Source: Microvirga sesbaniae (GTDB lineage: Bacteria; Pseudomonadota; Alphaproteobacteria; Rhizobiales; Beijerinckiaceae). From it: a DNA stretch of 64,000 nt. The first letter of the stretch is position 1. Each line of letters opens with the position of its first letter. The notes below the pieces were generated by a model. It was given only the letters and a program-made list of their open reading frames with translations. It was not told the DNA's origin and searched no databases. The stretch spans positions 73,490 to 137,489 of the forward strand of contig NZ_JAMXFJ010000002.1 of NCBI RefSeq assembly GCF_025460805.1. Reading direction: 5' to 3'. Shown one piece after another: positions 51,812 through 61,074 of this stretch. The position numbers and the translations under genes are program-made.

Positions 51812-52381
51812 ATGACCCAGACCTATACCCACAGCCCCAAGCCCTTCGGCGGGCCGATCTCCTTCACTCTCAGGGGCGAGAAGCTCACCGTGGACTCGGG
51901 CCGCAAGGTGCATGAGGTCCAGCTCGGGGCCGTCAGCACCGTTCGCATGACGTTCGAGCCCGGCCGGCTGGCGCAGAAATCGTTCCGCACCAAGGTCGTC
52001 ATGAGGGACGGCAAGTCCTTCACATTCAACTCGCTCGACTGGAAGAGCCTGGTGGAGGCCCGGGAGCTGACCCGGGAGTACCGCGCCTTCGCCCAATCCC
52101 TCTGCGAGGCCATTGCCCGGGCAAACCCCCGGGCGAGATTCGTGGCCGGGAAGCCCTTGGGGCTCTGGCTGCCCACCTCGGCGCTTGCCATCGCGTCGCT
52201 CCTCGCCATGGCCTATCTGATCTGGCAGGCTCTGCGCATGGGCGCGACAGGGGTCGCGCTGCTGGGAGCGCTGTTCGCGGTCGTGGGGGTCTGGCAGATC
52301 GAGCCGATGATCAGGCTCAACAAGCCCCGCCCGTTCCGCGCCGGGGCATTGCCGGCGGAGCTCCTGCCGAAGGCTCCTTGA
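51812..52381 (+). CDS. Two-helix membrane protein of unknown function
   Basis: A 189-residue protein I do not recognise. The first 115 residues are soluble with a beta-rich look (GGPISFTLRGEKLTVDSGRK, VVMRDGKSFTFNSLDWKSLV), reminiscent of a PH-like or YdbT-type small domain. Two membrane helices follow (about 123-142 and 148-166), then a short basic tail. The start ATG has the long preceding repeat tail and only weak ribosome-site character (AAGAAGCC). It stands alone. Confidence 0.65.
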   Translation: MTQTYTHSPKPFGGPISFTLRGEKLTVDSGRKVHEVQLGAVSTVRMTFEPGRLAQKSFRTKVVMRDGKSFTFNSLDWKSLVEARELTREYRAFAQSLCEAIARANPRARFVAGKPLGLWLPTSALAIASLLAMAYLIWQALRMGATGVALLGALFAVVGVWQIEPMIRLNKPRPFRAGALPAELLPKAP

Positions 52382-52417
52382 ACGAGGGGCAATCCGCAAC
52401 CCTGTGATCTCTCCGCG

Positions 52418-52744
52418 TCATCACCGGGCCAGGGCCGGCCATGCCGTGGAGGGCGGCGCCAGCCGAGTGTCTCATCCTCCCACGTCATCACCAGGCTTGT
52501 CCCGGTGATCCCGATGCGAGAAGCGCCGCACCCTCCCGATCGGGATGGCCGGCACAAGGCCGGCCATGACATGGGAGGGTATCATCACCCACCCATCCCA
52601 CCTCTCCACGTCATCACCGGGCTTGTCCCGGTGATCCCGCTTCCGTAGAGCGCCGCGCCTCACCGGATCGGGATGGCCGGCACAAGGCCGGCCATGACGT
52701 GCGGAGGGTATCATCGCCGGGCTTGTCCCGGTGATCTCGATCGG
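52418..52744. repeat. Family B mosaic repeat array
   Basis: About three units of CACGTCATCACCGGGCTTG plus TCCCGGTGATCCCG and GGGATGGCCGGCACAAGGCC plus GGCCATGACGTG, joined by GAGGGTATCATC. It fills the 414-base gap between the membrane protein and the UspA gene. Confidence 0.85.
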
Positions 52745-52755
52745 TAGACCGTCGA

Positions 52756-52795
52756 GCGCATCGTGCGGCCCTTCAGGTCCGCACGCAACGAGGCT
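52756..52795. repeat. Degenerate family A repeat copy 11
   Basis: GCGCATCGTGCGGCCCTTC and GGTCCGCACGCAACGAGGCTC, its right edge giving the TAG stop of the UspA gene. Confidence 0.6.
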
Positions 52796-53221
52796 CTAGG
52801 CTCGCACCACCAGCACCGAGCACCGGGCATGGCGCACGACCGTGGCGGCATTGGATCCGAGCAGGTAAGTCGCCATGGTCGGCCGATGCGAGCCGATGAC
52901 GACGAGGTCAGCCCCGGTCTTTTCGGCCTCGTCCAGCACTTCGTTGTAAACGGAGCCGAGCCGGACCACGGCGGAGACGCGCTCCGCCGGGAGCGCCACC
53001 TTGGCGGCGAGGTCCGCCAGTCGCTTCTCCGCCTCGCCCTGCTGCTCCTCGTCGAAGGTCGGCGGCATGAACTCCATGTAGGTCACCGGGACGATGGCGC
53101 GCACATAGATCAGGCGCAGAGTGCCGCCCGAAGCCATCGCAAGCTCCACCGCCTTGTCGATGGCGGGCTGCGCCGCTTCCACTTCCCCGAGGTCGACAGG
53201 CACCAGGATCGTCTTGAACAT
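52796..53221 (-). CDS. Universal stress protein, UspA family
   Basis: A 141-residue single-domain UspA protein. The N-terminus MFKTILVPVDLGEVEAAQPA and the ATP-binding motif G-x2-G-x9-G(S/T) near the C-terminus (GSHRPTMATYLLGSNAATVV) suggest the ATP-binding UspFG-like class, although the second glycine of the motif is not standard. It is likely induced in stationary phase or stress. Upstream lies the ferredoxin gene on the same strand, 15 bases apart, so they probably share a transcript. Confidence 0.88.
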   Translation of the reverse strand: MFKTILVPVDLGEVEAAQPAIDKAVELAMASGGTLRLIYVRAIVPVTYMEFMPPTFDEEQQGEAEKRLADLAAKVALPAERVSAVVRLGSVYNEVLDEAEKTGADLVVIGSHRPTMATYLLGSNAATVVRHARCSVLVVRA

Positions 53222-53236
53222 CGGCTTATCTCCGGA

Positions 53237-53557
53237 TCAACCTTGGCGGGTCGGCGTGTGAACGACCAGTCCGTCGAGCTCGGGCCTGACGCGGATCTGG
53301 CATGACAGCCGCGAGTTGGGACGCACATCGTAGGCGAAGTCGAGCATGTCCTCCTCCATGGGCTGAGGCTGGCCCGTCGCGGCCTCCCACTCCTCTGCGA
53401 CATAGACATGACACGTGGCACAGGAGCAGGCTCCCCCGCATTCTGCCTCGATCCCGGGAATGCCATTGCGGATGGCCGTTTCCATGACGGTTGCGCCCTC
53501 CTCCGCCTCCACGGTGCGGGCCGTGCCTTCGGCATCGATGAACGTAATATTGATCAT
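53237..53557 (-). CDS. fdx: 2Fe-2S ferredoxin, adrenodoxin type
   Basis: A 106-residue electron carrier. The cluster ligands are C40, C46, C49 (AECGGACSCATCH) and C86 (RLSCQIRV), the C-x5-C-x2-C-xn-C spacing of adrenodoxin/putidaredoxin ferredoxins, with FDAYDVRPNSRLSCQ-like surroundings. It probably feeds electrons to a cytochrome P450 or Fe-S assembly; no P450 gene is in the window. ATG 53557 starts the usual MINITFIDAEG. Confidence 0.93.
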   Translation of the reverse strand: MINITFIDAEGTARTVEAEEGATVMETAIRNGIPGIEAECGGACSCATCHVYVAEEWEAATGQPQPMEEDMLDFAYDVRPNSRLSCQIRVRPELDGLVVHTPTRQG

Positions 53558-53875
53558 TGCGGACCTCTGCTTGTCGGCGCATACTTATGACAGACTGCGC
53601 CGGAAGACGAGAGACGCATACGAAACCTGCCGTCTTTTCGCCGCAATTTTCCCCGGTAGAGCAGGTTACTAAGCCGTTAACGACGTTCATAAATGGCAGG
53701 GGACATCGGGTTCCCTTGTTTCAGATCGGCCGCTAGACTTGCTTGGTAAATGACAGATTACCGTGCGGAATTCCCAAGACAGGATCCCGCACCGGTTGGA
53801 GCCAGGCATTCACCTCGTCGTTGTAGGGAGTGAAGGCGGCTTCAACCATCATCAGTTGCGTCACGAGGGCGGATC
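53558..53875. other. Divergent intergenic region upstream of the giant protein gene
   Basis: 318 bases without a gene. It holds a near-consensus CtrA-type site at 53666-53681; no promoter could be fixed. Confidence 0.45.
53666..53681 (+). promoter_or_regulatory. Near-consensus CtrA-type site (TTAC-N7-TTAAC)
   Basis: One mismatch to TTAA-N7-TTAAC (C in place of A at the fourth base), 195 bases before the giant protein's ATG. Confidence 0.4.
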
Positions 53876-56800
53876 ATGGCGACCGAGAACAAGAAAATGA
53901 AGGACCCGGCCGAGGCAGCCTTGTCGGCTGTCGAGCAGGCGCTCAATCTTGAAGAGACTTTCGTGATCCACACACCGGAGCGCTCGGGCGGCAAGTCGTA
54001 CGAGGAGCCGAAGCTGCCCGATATCGACGATCACGACTTCACCAAGGGTCCCTTCGGTCTCGGTTCCGATTCCCTGTCCGCCCAGGCAGACGACCACGAC
54101 CCCAGGCTCGACGACATGGCCCGCTCCGGCTTCATCGCCCCCGACCGGAACTCCGTGGCCAATGACGACCGCCAGAACGTCGGCGTGATGCTGCAGGCCC
54201 TTCAGATCCGCCCCTCCCGCCGCGCTTACTGGATGGCCGCCCTCGCCACCCTGCTCTGGCTCGGGGGCGTCGGAGCCTTCGTCTATACGCAGGGCATTAC
54301 GACTCCCGAACAACTGCTCGCCGCCTTCTCGACCTCGCAGCTGGCCCTCGCCGCCGTCGGGCTCGTGGCACCCGTCTTCCTGTTCTTCATCGCGGCGATG
54401 CTCACCGTCCGTTCGCAGGAGATGAAGATGGTGGCCCGCGCGGTCGGCGAAGTCGCCGTGCGTCTGGCCCAGCCCGAGAACTTCTCGACCGACGCGGTTC
54501 TCTCGGTCTCGCAGGCCGTGCGCCGCGAGGTCGCGGCGGTCGGTGACGGGGTCGAGCGGGCTCTCGCCCGCGCCGGCGAACTCGAAACCCTCGTGCGCAG
54601 CGAGATCTCGACGCTGGAGCGCGCCTATTCCGACAACGAGATCCGCATTCGCTCGCTCATCGACGAGCTCGTGGCGCAGCGCGAGGCCATCGTGTCGAAC
54701 GCGGAGCGCGTGCGCGGCTCGATCACGGGGGTGCACCAGACCCTCATTCAGGATCTTGACGGCGCCAGCGAGCGCGTCGTTGCGGCCGTCAGCGGCGCCG
54801 GCGACAAGGTCACTGCCTCGCTGGAACAGCAGGGCGATCACATCACCCAGGCCCTCGGCCGCGCCGGGGAGCGCGTCGTCGAGGAAATGGCAAGCCGCGG
54901 CGTCGAGCTGGTGGAACGCCTCTCGGGCTCGAGCGAAGAGATCAAGAACGGCATCTCCGAAGTCGGCACCATCATCACGGGCGCGCTCGAGAGCAAGGCT
55001 CAGGACATCACGGGCGCCTTCGAGCGCACCGGCGATCTCCTGACCCGTCACCTCCAGGAAGGCGCGAGCCAGGTCACCCGCACTCTCGCGGAAACCGGCC
55101 GCGGCGTGATCGACGCGCTCGCCCAGCAGGGCAACGACGTGCGCGAGGCCTTCGAGTCGACGGCCCGCACCCTGGAAGACAGCTTCGCCCAGCGCGGCAG
55201 CGAGATCACGGAGAAGCTCGCAGCCACCGGCGGCGTGATTGCCGACGACATCTCGGCCCGTACCGCGGAAATGCGGGACCAGATCGCCGCCGCCGGCTCC
55301 GCCGTGGGCGAGGAGATCGCGACTCGCGGCGTGCAGGTCCGCGAGCAGCTCGCCGCCACCGGATCCGGCGTGGTCGATGAGATCGTTCTGCGTGGCAACG
55401 AGTTCCGGGAGCGCCTGGCGACGACCGCAGCCGACGTGACCCGTGAGATCGACCAGCGCGGCGCCGAGGTGCGCGAGCAGCTCGAGAGCGCGGTGCGCCT
55501 TGCCGACGAATCCATCGGAACCCGCGTGGAGGATCTCGCCAATCGCCTGGAGACGGCGAGCCAGCGGGTCAGCGAGTCCGTGACCGTCCAGGGTCAAGCC
55601 CTGGAGACCAGCCTGGCTCAGGCCGGCGAGCGCGTCTCGCTGCTCATGGGCCATCAGGTCGAGGAATTCCGCACATCCTTCGAGTCGCGAGGGGAGGAAT
55701 TCGCGCAGGCCCTTTCCCGCCACACCGACGAAGCGCATACCCGCCTGGCCACGACTGCCAAGGACATCGTTCTCGCCATCGCGTCCCAGGGTTCGCGCGT
55801 CAACGACGTGCTCAACCGCACCGCGGAAACCCTCTCCGCGACGGTCGATACCCGCACCCGCGAGATGGAAGAAACCCTGGGCTCGCGTCTCACTGCCTTC
55901 GAGGGCGTCATGGCCCGCGGCGGCGAGATGGCCGAGCGCATGTCCCGGGACGTGGGCAGCCTGACGGAGACGATCAGCGGCCGCTTCGAAGAAATGGACC
56001 GTCTCATCACCGTGCAGGGCCGCACCGTGGCCGAGTCCTTCGCCGAGCGCGCCCGCGAGGCGACGACCGCGATCGAGACCCAGCTTGCGGCTCTCGAGGA
56101 GCATGCCACCCGCCGCACATCGGAGATCGCGGTCAACTTCGACACCATCGTCGAGCGGGTCGATACGGTTCTCGGTGCCCGCTCCACCGCCCTCAACGAG
56201 GCTCTTGTCATCCGCACCGGCGAAATGGCTCGTGTCATGGCCGAGGGCGGGCGCGACGTGGCGACCGCCCTCCAGGCACGCGTCGACGAGATCAGTCAGG
56301 CGATTGCCGCCAAGACCAATTCGATCGCCGATACCCTGGCGTCGAAGGCTGAACAGATCGGCGAGTCGCTGGATGGCCGCATCGCCACGATCAACGAGGT
56401 TCTCGGCACGCGCGCCGACGAGATCACGGCGACCCTGGGCACCCGCGCATTCGAGATCAACCAGACCCTCGGGAGCCGCGCGGATGAGATCGCCAACGCC
56501 CTCAACCAGAGCGTCGCGATGCTCGAAGACCGGGTCGTCAACCGTCTCACCGGCGTCGCCGAGACCATCGACGAGCGCGGACAGGCCGTTCTCGGCTCCT
56601 TGACCGGCCGCATCGACGAGATCCGCTCCCTCTTCGACACCCAGGGCACGTCCCTGGTCGAGAATCTCGGCACCCATGGCGACCTCATCGGCCGCGAAGT
56701 CGCAGCCATCAGCGAAGCCACCCTGCGCACCCTCGAAGAACGCAGCACCACCCTGCTCTCCTCCCTCCAGGAGCGCACGATGGAGATGACCGCCTCCTAC

Positions 56801-58507
56801 GCGCAATCGACGGAGGCCATGCGCACCGCCATCGACGAAGGCACTCAGCAGAGTGTCCAGACCCTCGCCGGCACCAGCGACCGCCTGCGGGGCGAACTCA
56901 CCGATGTGCTCGGCCGCCTGCAGGATGCCAATCGCCTGCTCCAGCAGGTTGCGGCCTCGGCCAGCAGCAATCTCGGCGCCGTCGAGGACGGGTTGGCCGG
57001 GCGGGTCCAGCACATCGAGTCGCTCCTCTCGGAAATCGCCACCCAGACGGGCCGTGCCTCCGACCAGGTGGCCGATCAGGTGGACGCGCTGCGCAATGTG
57101 TCCTCCGGGGCCATCCAGCAGGCGCTGGACCTGGCCCGGAGCCTCGAGGAGCGCGGCCGCGCGCTCACCGACACCACCCAGGATCAGGTGCGTACCCTCA
57201 CCGAGGCGACGAGCGCTCTGGAGCGCGTCGAGGCGCGCATGAGCGAGGCCCTGTCCAGCCGCCAGCACTCCCTGGACGAGCTCCTCGCCCGGATCACGGA
57301 CCGTTCGCAGGAACTCGAAGCCGTCACCCGGTCCTTCACGAGTCTGATGGAGGGTTCTCTCGAGAACGCCGATGCCAAGGCCCGGCAGCTCGGTTCGGTT
57401 CTTGCCGCAGCCGCGGAGACGACGACGAACGCCATCGGCGAGCAGTTCGAGCGCATCCGCGCCACCACGGGCGAGGAAAGCACGCGCACGGCGGCCGCCC
57501 TGCGCACCAGCTACGAACAGGCGGCGGCCGAGATGACCGAGGCGCTGACCAGCGCCACCGCCAGGTTCCGCGATACCATGGGCGAACTCCGCGGCATGAC
57601 GGGTCAGATCCAGCGGGAGCTGGAAGCCACCCGCGCGGAACTCCGCCGCGGCGTCGTCGAGCTGCCGCAGGAGACGCAAGAGGCGAGCGCCAACATGCGC
57701 CGCGTCGTCGCCGATCAGATCAAGGCCCTCAACGAGCTGTCGGCTCTCGTGTCGCGCTCGAACCGCCTCGTCGATGCCGCCCCGGCTCCTCAGCCCCGCA
57801 AGGCGGCCGTCAACGAGACGCCGGTTGCCGCCACCATGGCGGCAGTCGCGGCCGCGGTCGAGCAGCGCATCGCGCAGACCCCGGCTCCCGGCCCGACGGT
57901 CGCCCGGCAGGCCGAGCCTAAGCCTCCGGCCGCTCCAGCTCCAAGCCCTGCTGCCGCAAGCCCCGCTCCGGCCCCAAACCCCGCTCCTGCGCCGGTCCGC
58001 CAGGCGCAGCCGGCCGAGCGCCCGGCCCCCCGGCGGGACCAGGTGCCGGCCCGTGATGCGGGCGGCCGCAGCGGCTGGCTCTCGGACCTTCTCAACCGGG
58101 CCTCCCGCGACGATGACGTGGAACCGGCCCGCGCGCCGGCCAAGACCGAGCGCGGCCGCACGGGCAGCCTTGAGTCCCTCGACTCGATCTCGGTGGATAT
58201 CGCCCGGATGATCGATCACGAGGCCGCCGTCGAACTGTGGGACCGTTACCGTCGCGGCGAGAGCAACGTGTTCACCCGCCGTCTCTATACCCTGCAGGGT
58301 CAGCAGACCTTCGACGAGATCCGCCATAAGTACCGTCGGGATGAGGAATTCCGGCAGACGGTGGATCGGTATGTCGAGGAGTTCGAGCGGCTCCTGTCCG
58401 AGGTGGCCCGCGACGATCGCGACTCCATGCTGACGAAGACCTATCTCACGTCGGAAACCGGCAAGGTCTACACCATGCTGGCCCACGCGAGCGGGCGGTT
58501 CGAGTAG
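53876..58507 (+). CDS. Giant membrane-anchored helical protein, GPR/RgsE-like polar growth scaffold candidate
   Basis: A 1543-residue protein. Residues 1-115 are acidic and soluble; two membrane helices follow (about 117-138 and 156-178); residues 180-1295 are one long amphipathic alpha-helical region of degenerate repeats (units like GxxVxExIxxRGxEVREQL), then a Pro/Ala-rich linker (about 1302-1392) and a conserved C-terminal domain (YLTSETGKVYTMLAHASGRF at the end). This plan matches the Growth Pole Ring protein of Agrobacterium (RgsE in Sinorhizobium), a 2000-residue scaffold of unipolar growth; ours is shorter. Assignment is by architecture and memory, not alignment. GAGGGCGG precedes the ATG; a UUCG-loop terminator follows. 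Confidence 0.75.
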   Translation: MATENKKMKDPAEAALSAVEQALNLEETFVIHTPERSGGKSYEEPKLPDIDDHDFTKGPFGLGSDSLSAQADDHDPRLDDMARSGFIAPDRNSVANDDRQNVGVMLQALQIRPSRRAYWMAALATLLWLGGVGAFVYTQGITTPEQLLAAFSTSQLALAAVGLVAPVFLFFIAAMLTVRSQEMKMVARAVGEVAVRLAQPENFSTDAVLSVSQAVRREVAAVGDGVERALARAGELETLVRSEISTLERAYSDNEIRIRSLIDELVAQREAIVSNAERVRGSITGVHQTLIQDLDGASERVVAAVSGAGDKVTASLEQQGDHITQALGRAGERVVEEMASRGVELVERLSGSSEEIKNGISEVGTIITGALESKAQDITGAFERTGDLLTRHLQEGASQVTRTLAETGRGVIDALAQQGNDVREAFESTARTLEDSFAQRGSEITEKLAATGGVIADDISARTAEMRDQIAAAGSAVGEEIATRGVQVREQLAATGSGVVDEIVLRGNEFRERLATTAADVTREIDQRGAEVREQLESAVRLADESIGTRVEDLANRLETASQRVSESVTVQGQALETSLAQAGERVSLLMGHQVEEFRTSFESRGEEFAQALSRHTDEAHTRLATTAKDIVLAIASQGSRVNDVLNRTAETLSATVDTRTREMEETLGSRLTAFEGVMARGGEMAERMSRDVGSLTETISGRFEEMDRLITVQGRTVAESFAERAREATTAIETQLAALEEHATRRTSEIAVNFDTIVERVDTVLGARSTALNEALVIRTGEMARVMAEGGRDVATALQARVDEISQAIAAKTNSIADTLASKAEQIGESLDGRIATINEVLGTRADEITATLGTRAFEINQTLGSRADEIANALNQSVAMLEDRVVNRLTGVAETIDERGQAVLGSLTGRIDEIRSLFDTQGTSLVENLGTHGDLIGREVAAISEATLRTLEERSTTLLSSLQERTMEMTASYAQSTEAMRTAIDEGTQQSVQTLAGTSDRLRGELTDVLGRLQDANRLLQQVAASASSNLGAVEDGLAGRVQHIESLLSEIATQTGRASDQVADQVDALRNVSSGAIQQALDLARSLEERGRALTDTTQDQVRTLTEATSALERVEARMSEALSSRQHSLDELLARITDRSQELEAVTRSFTSLMEGSLENADAKARQLGSVLAAAAETTTNAIGEQFERIRATTGEESTRTAAALRTSYEQAAAEMTEALTSATARFRDTMGELRGMTGQIQRELEATRAELRRGVVELPQETQEASANMRRVVADQIKALNELSALVSRSNRLVDAAPAPQPRKAAVNETPVAATMAAVAAAVEQRIAQTPAPGPTVARQAEPKPPAAPAPSPAAASPAPAPNPAPAPVRQAQPAERPAPRRDQVPARDAGGRSGWLSDLLNRASRDDDVEPARAPAKTERGRTGSLESLDSISVDIARMIDHEAAVELWDRYRRGESNVFTRRLYTLQGQQTFDEIRHKYRRDEEFRQTVDRYVEEFERLLSEVARDDRDSMLTKTYLTSETGKVYTMLAHASGRFE

Positions 58508-58532
58508 GAACTTTCAAAGCCGATCAGATGCG

Positions 58533-58563
58533 AAACGCGGCCTTCGGGCCGCGTTTCTGCTTT
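58533..58563 (+). terminator. Rho-independent terminator with UUCG loop
   Basis: AAACGCGGCC/GGCCGCGTTT stem (58533-58542, 58547-58556), loop TTCG, then CTGCTTT. Follows the giant protein gene. Confidence 0.85.
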
Positions 58564-58574
58564 GCGGGCTTTAG

Positions 58575-58625
58575 AGCATCGGATGGATCCCAAAAGTGCA
58601 AGTCCACTTTTCATGTCCGATGCTT
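58575..58625. repeat. Family A repeat copy 12
   Basis: AGCATCGGATGGATCCCAAAAG to CTTTTCATGTCCGATGCT, with the AAAAGTGCAAGTCCACTTTT core. Nearly identical to the last part of copy 4. Confidence 0.85.
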
Positions 58626-58767
58626 CAGGGTTCTTGCTGGTGCCGTTGCGGCAAATCGAAGGGAGCTCGGTGCCTGTATCCGGCTCGACCACCCGCGTCG
58701 GGCTGCCCCGCCCCGGGGGATGGGAAGAAACGTTCGGTCGTGTGAGGGGTCCGACCCGACCTTATTC

Positions 58768-59523
58768 TCAATCGAAGGTGTAGCGGACGCCGACGCGCAC
58801 CTCGTGGGCGCCGATCGACTCCATCTCCAGTCCGGCACCGTTGTCAAAGGTGCGGGTTTTCACGTCACCCAAACTCACATAACGGTATCCGAGATCGAAT
58901 GTGACATTCGACGACAACTGGTATCCGACACCGGCCATCAATGCCCAGGCCAGACTGAAGTTGTCGCCGCCGGCGATCGATTGCGAGTCGCCGACCCCGG
59001 TCTGCGGATCGTCGATCGTCAGCACCTGGTCAGAGAGAACGTTGTGGGCCACGCCGATGCCGGCGCCGACATAAGGCGTCACGCCCATCACCGGTCTGAA
59101 GTCCAGATAGCCGTTGGCCATGATCGTCGAGGATTGGAACCGACCGGAATCCGCAAGGGACGTCGTGCCGGGACCAGGGGCCAGCACGGCACCTTTGAAC
59201 CGGGCGTCAAACGTGTGATCCAGCGTCATCTCCGCCCGGACATTGGCATTGAAGCGGTATCCGACCCCCGCGCCGACAACAGCGGCAGGGTCCAACCTTT
59301 CACGGCTGAGGTCACCGGTGACAGGCTGGGTTGCAACGTCCGCCTCCGGATGTTTGTATCCGACATAGCCGAGGGTCCCTCGCAGATACCAGCCGCGGGA
59401 GGTCTCCCGATAACCGCTCATTGCCGGGGAAGGCAGAAAGACGCGGGAGAGGTCGGCAGCCGAGGCAGCGGAACCTGCTGCGGCGAAAAGGCCAAGGACG
59501 GCCGCAATCTTGATGAATTGCAT
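58768..59523 (-). CDS. Outer-membrane beta-barrel protein, Omp25/31-like
   Basis: A 251-residue porin-like protein. Signal peptide of 23 residues (MQFIKIAAVLGLFAAAGSAASA), then an eight-strand barrel pattern with alternating residues and Gly/Tyr-rich strands: GWYLRGTLGYVGYKHP, VTPYVGAGIGVAHNVL and the C-terminal HEVRVGVRYTFD ending in aromatic-charged, as recognised by the Bam machine. Rhizobiales carry many such proteins as abundant surface barrels. ATG 59523 fits the signal peptide. Confidence 0.85.
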   Translation of the reverse strand: MQFIKIAAVLGLFAAAGSAASAADLSRVFLPSPAMSGYRETSRGWYLRGTLGYVGYKHPEADVATQPVTGDLSRERLDPAAVVGAGVGYRFNANVRAEMTLDHTFDARFKGAVLAPGPGTTSLADSGRFQSSTIMANGYLDFRPVMGVTPYVGAGIGVAHNVLSDQVLTIDDPQTGVGDSQSIAGGDNFSLAWALMAGVGYQLSSNVTFDLGYRYVSLGDVKTRTFDNGAGLEMESIGAHEVRVGVRYTFD

Positions 59524-59767
59524 AGGGGATCTTCTTCACACGGCAAGCCACACGGACTGACGAGAACCCTCGGCAGCATCGTTATTATGTGTCTACAGCC
59601 TAAAGAAAACGTTAACCTTGAATCGCCGCATCGTGAGCCGCGCCCTGGCGAGGCCGAAACCCATCGACGCATACGGTCGTTGCAAGCTTTCACAGCTGCA
59701 AGTCGGCCGGACTCGTCAGTGTTCGCCGCCGGCGCAACCTCAACACTGCGCGCTTCATGAAGACGAG

Positions 59768-59884
59768 AGCATCGGATGTGAAACGTGGATTCACGTCCGA
59801 TGCTCCACTCTTGGCCGGCGCATCGTTCGGGGCGGGCCCGGAGGGCCGCCTCAGCGGCCCGCTTTGGTCCGCAGGATGCGCTCC
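59768..59884. repeat. Family A compound repeat copy 13
   Basis: AGCATCGGATGTGAAACGTGG to ACGTCCGATGCT, then GCGCATCGTTCGGGGCGGGCC to CAGGATGCGC. Confidence 0.8.
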
Positions 59885-59904
59885 GCGGTCTTCCGATCGC
59901 GTTC

Positions 59905-60303
59905 ACCGGGACAGCCCCGGTGATGACGGGGAGAAGGTGGCATGGGCCGGCACTGACACCCGCCATGTCATGGCTTGGCTCGTCCCGGCCATCCTGCGGC
60001 CTCACTGCCACCCTCCCCACGTCATGGCCGGGCTTGTCCCGGCCATCCCGATGCGGTGAAGCGCGGCGCCTCTCGTATCGGGATCACCGGGACGAGCCCG
60101 GTGATGACGTGGCGGGTTGTGTGAGGCGGTGCGAACACCCTCCCACGTCATGGCCGGGCCTGTCCCGGCCATCCCGATCGGAAGGGCGCGGCACCTCTCA
60201 GAAGCGGGATCACCGGCACGAGGCCGGTGACGACGCGGAGAAGGTGGTGAGGTCCGGCGCTGACACCCGCCACGTCATGGCCGGGCTTGTGCCGGCCATC
60301 CCG
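59905..60303. repeat. Family B mosaic repeat array
   Basis: Four to five arms, alternating CACGTCATGGCCGGGCTTG plus TCCCGGCCATCCCGAT and GGGATCACCGGGACGAGCCC plus GGTGATGACGTGG, with GCGCGGCGCCTCTCGTA between them. Confidence 0.85.
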
Positions 60304-60309
60304 ATTGCC

Positions 60310-60383
60310 CGATGCTCACATCCTGAAGGGGCGCATCGTTCGGGCCCCGAGCGTGGTCCGCTCGCGTCCGCACGATGCGCTCC
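60310..60383. repeat. Family A repeat copy 14
   Basis: CGATGCTCACATCCTGAAGG, then GCGCATCGTTCGGGCCCCG to GTCCGCACGATGCGC. Confidence 0.75.
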
Positions 60384-60723
60384 CCCCCTCGGCGAGCAGT
60401 GCCGGGACAGTCCGGGCGGATCGATGTCCTTGCGGCTTGGCAATAGCAGCTATGCAATTTCGCAAGATGCGAGAGAAGTCTCGCTACGGAAGTGACTTCC
60501 AAGCCGGCAATTCGTCATCAAAGGAGTTTTCGCCTTACCGACCAGCTAAACCCTCGTAAACAATGAGATTTTATCGGCCATCGCCTCGTATCGGGCCATC
60601 AATGCTGGTGATCGGGCGCGATCTTTGTAACGCTTGTTCCAGGAGCGTCCCGCGGACGACCTTAGCAACTCGTCCATGTCCATTGTGCGTTCCCTATAAT
60701 CCGCTCTTTGTTTCCCGCCGACG

Positions 60724-60745
60724 GAATGATAACACTATATCATTC
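60724..60745. promoter_or_regulatory. Perfect palindrome resembling a repressor operator
   Basis: GAATGATA (60724-60731), spacer ACACTA, TATCATTC (60738-60745), in an AT-rich patch with no adjacent gene. Confidence 0.45.
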
Positions 60746-61031
60746 TACAGCGCATTGACCTGAGCCGCGCGTCTGTCTGGAATCCTTCGCAACCGGGCTC
60801 ACGTCCTTGCTCGAATCGCGACCGAAACGATGCATCAGCATTGGAGAAGGCCATGCGTATAGGGCCAGCGGGTCGACAAGGTGACGAAGGCCTACCTCAA
60901 CGGCGGCAGCGCTACGGCCCCGACATCGCTGTCCATCGATCTCCCGCCCCTGAACGCGCCTTCTCCGGACGGTTCGGCTCCCCCGCAATAGGATGCGGAG
61001 CCGCAAGTCCGCGCAAGGCCATGACCGGACT

Positions 61032-61074
61032 ACCGGATCTGGGCTCTGAAGACCTGGAGCCCAGATCCGGTTTT
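61032..61074 (+). terminator. Long hairpin with T-run
   Basis: 15-bp stem ACCGGATCTGGGCTC/GAGCCCAGATCCGGT (61032-61046, 61057-61071), 10-base loop, with TTTT at 61071-61074. It lies 20 bases past the stop of the minus-strand lipoprotein gene; the T-run faces the plus strand. Confidence 0.5.

Noticed and set aside
54800..56800. Possible CRISPR-like periodicity in the giant gene
   Set aside because: Repeats are degenerate, in frame and encode amphipathic helix; there are no constant spacers or cas genes.
53861..58486. A 1541-residue minus-strand frame opposite the giant protein gene
   Set aside because: It is the antisense shadow of a GC-rich, repetitive coding frame. The plus strand has the membrane helices, conserved C-terminal domain, ribosome site and terminator.
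60563..60763. 66-residue plus-strand frame in the decay zone
   Set aside because: No ribosome site and the product ends in a composition typical of non-coding DNA; it covers the palindrome.
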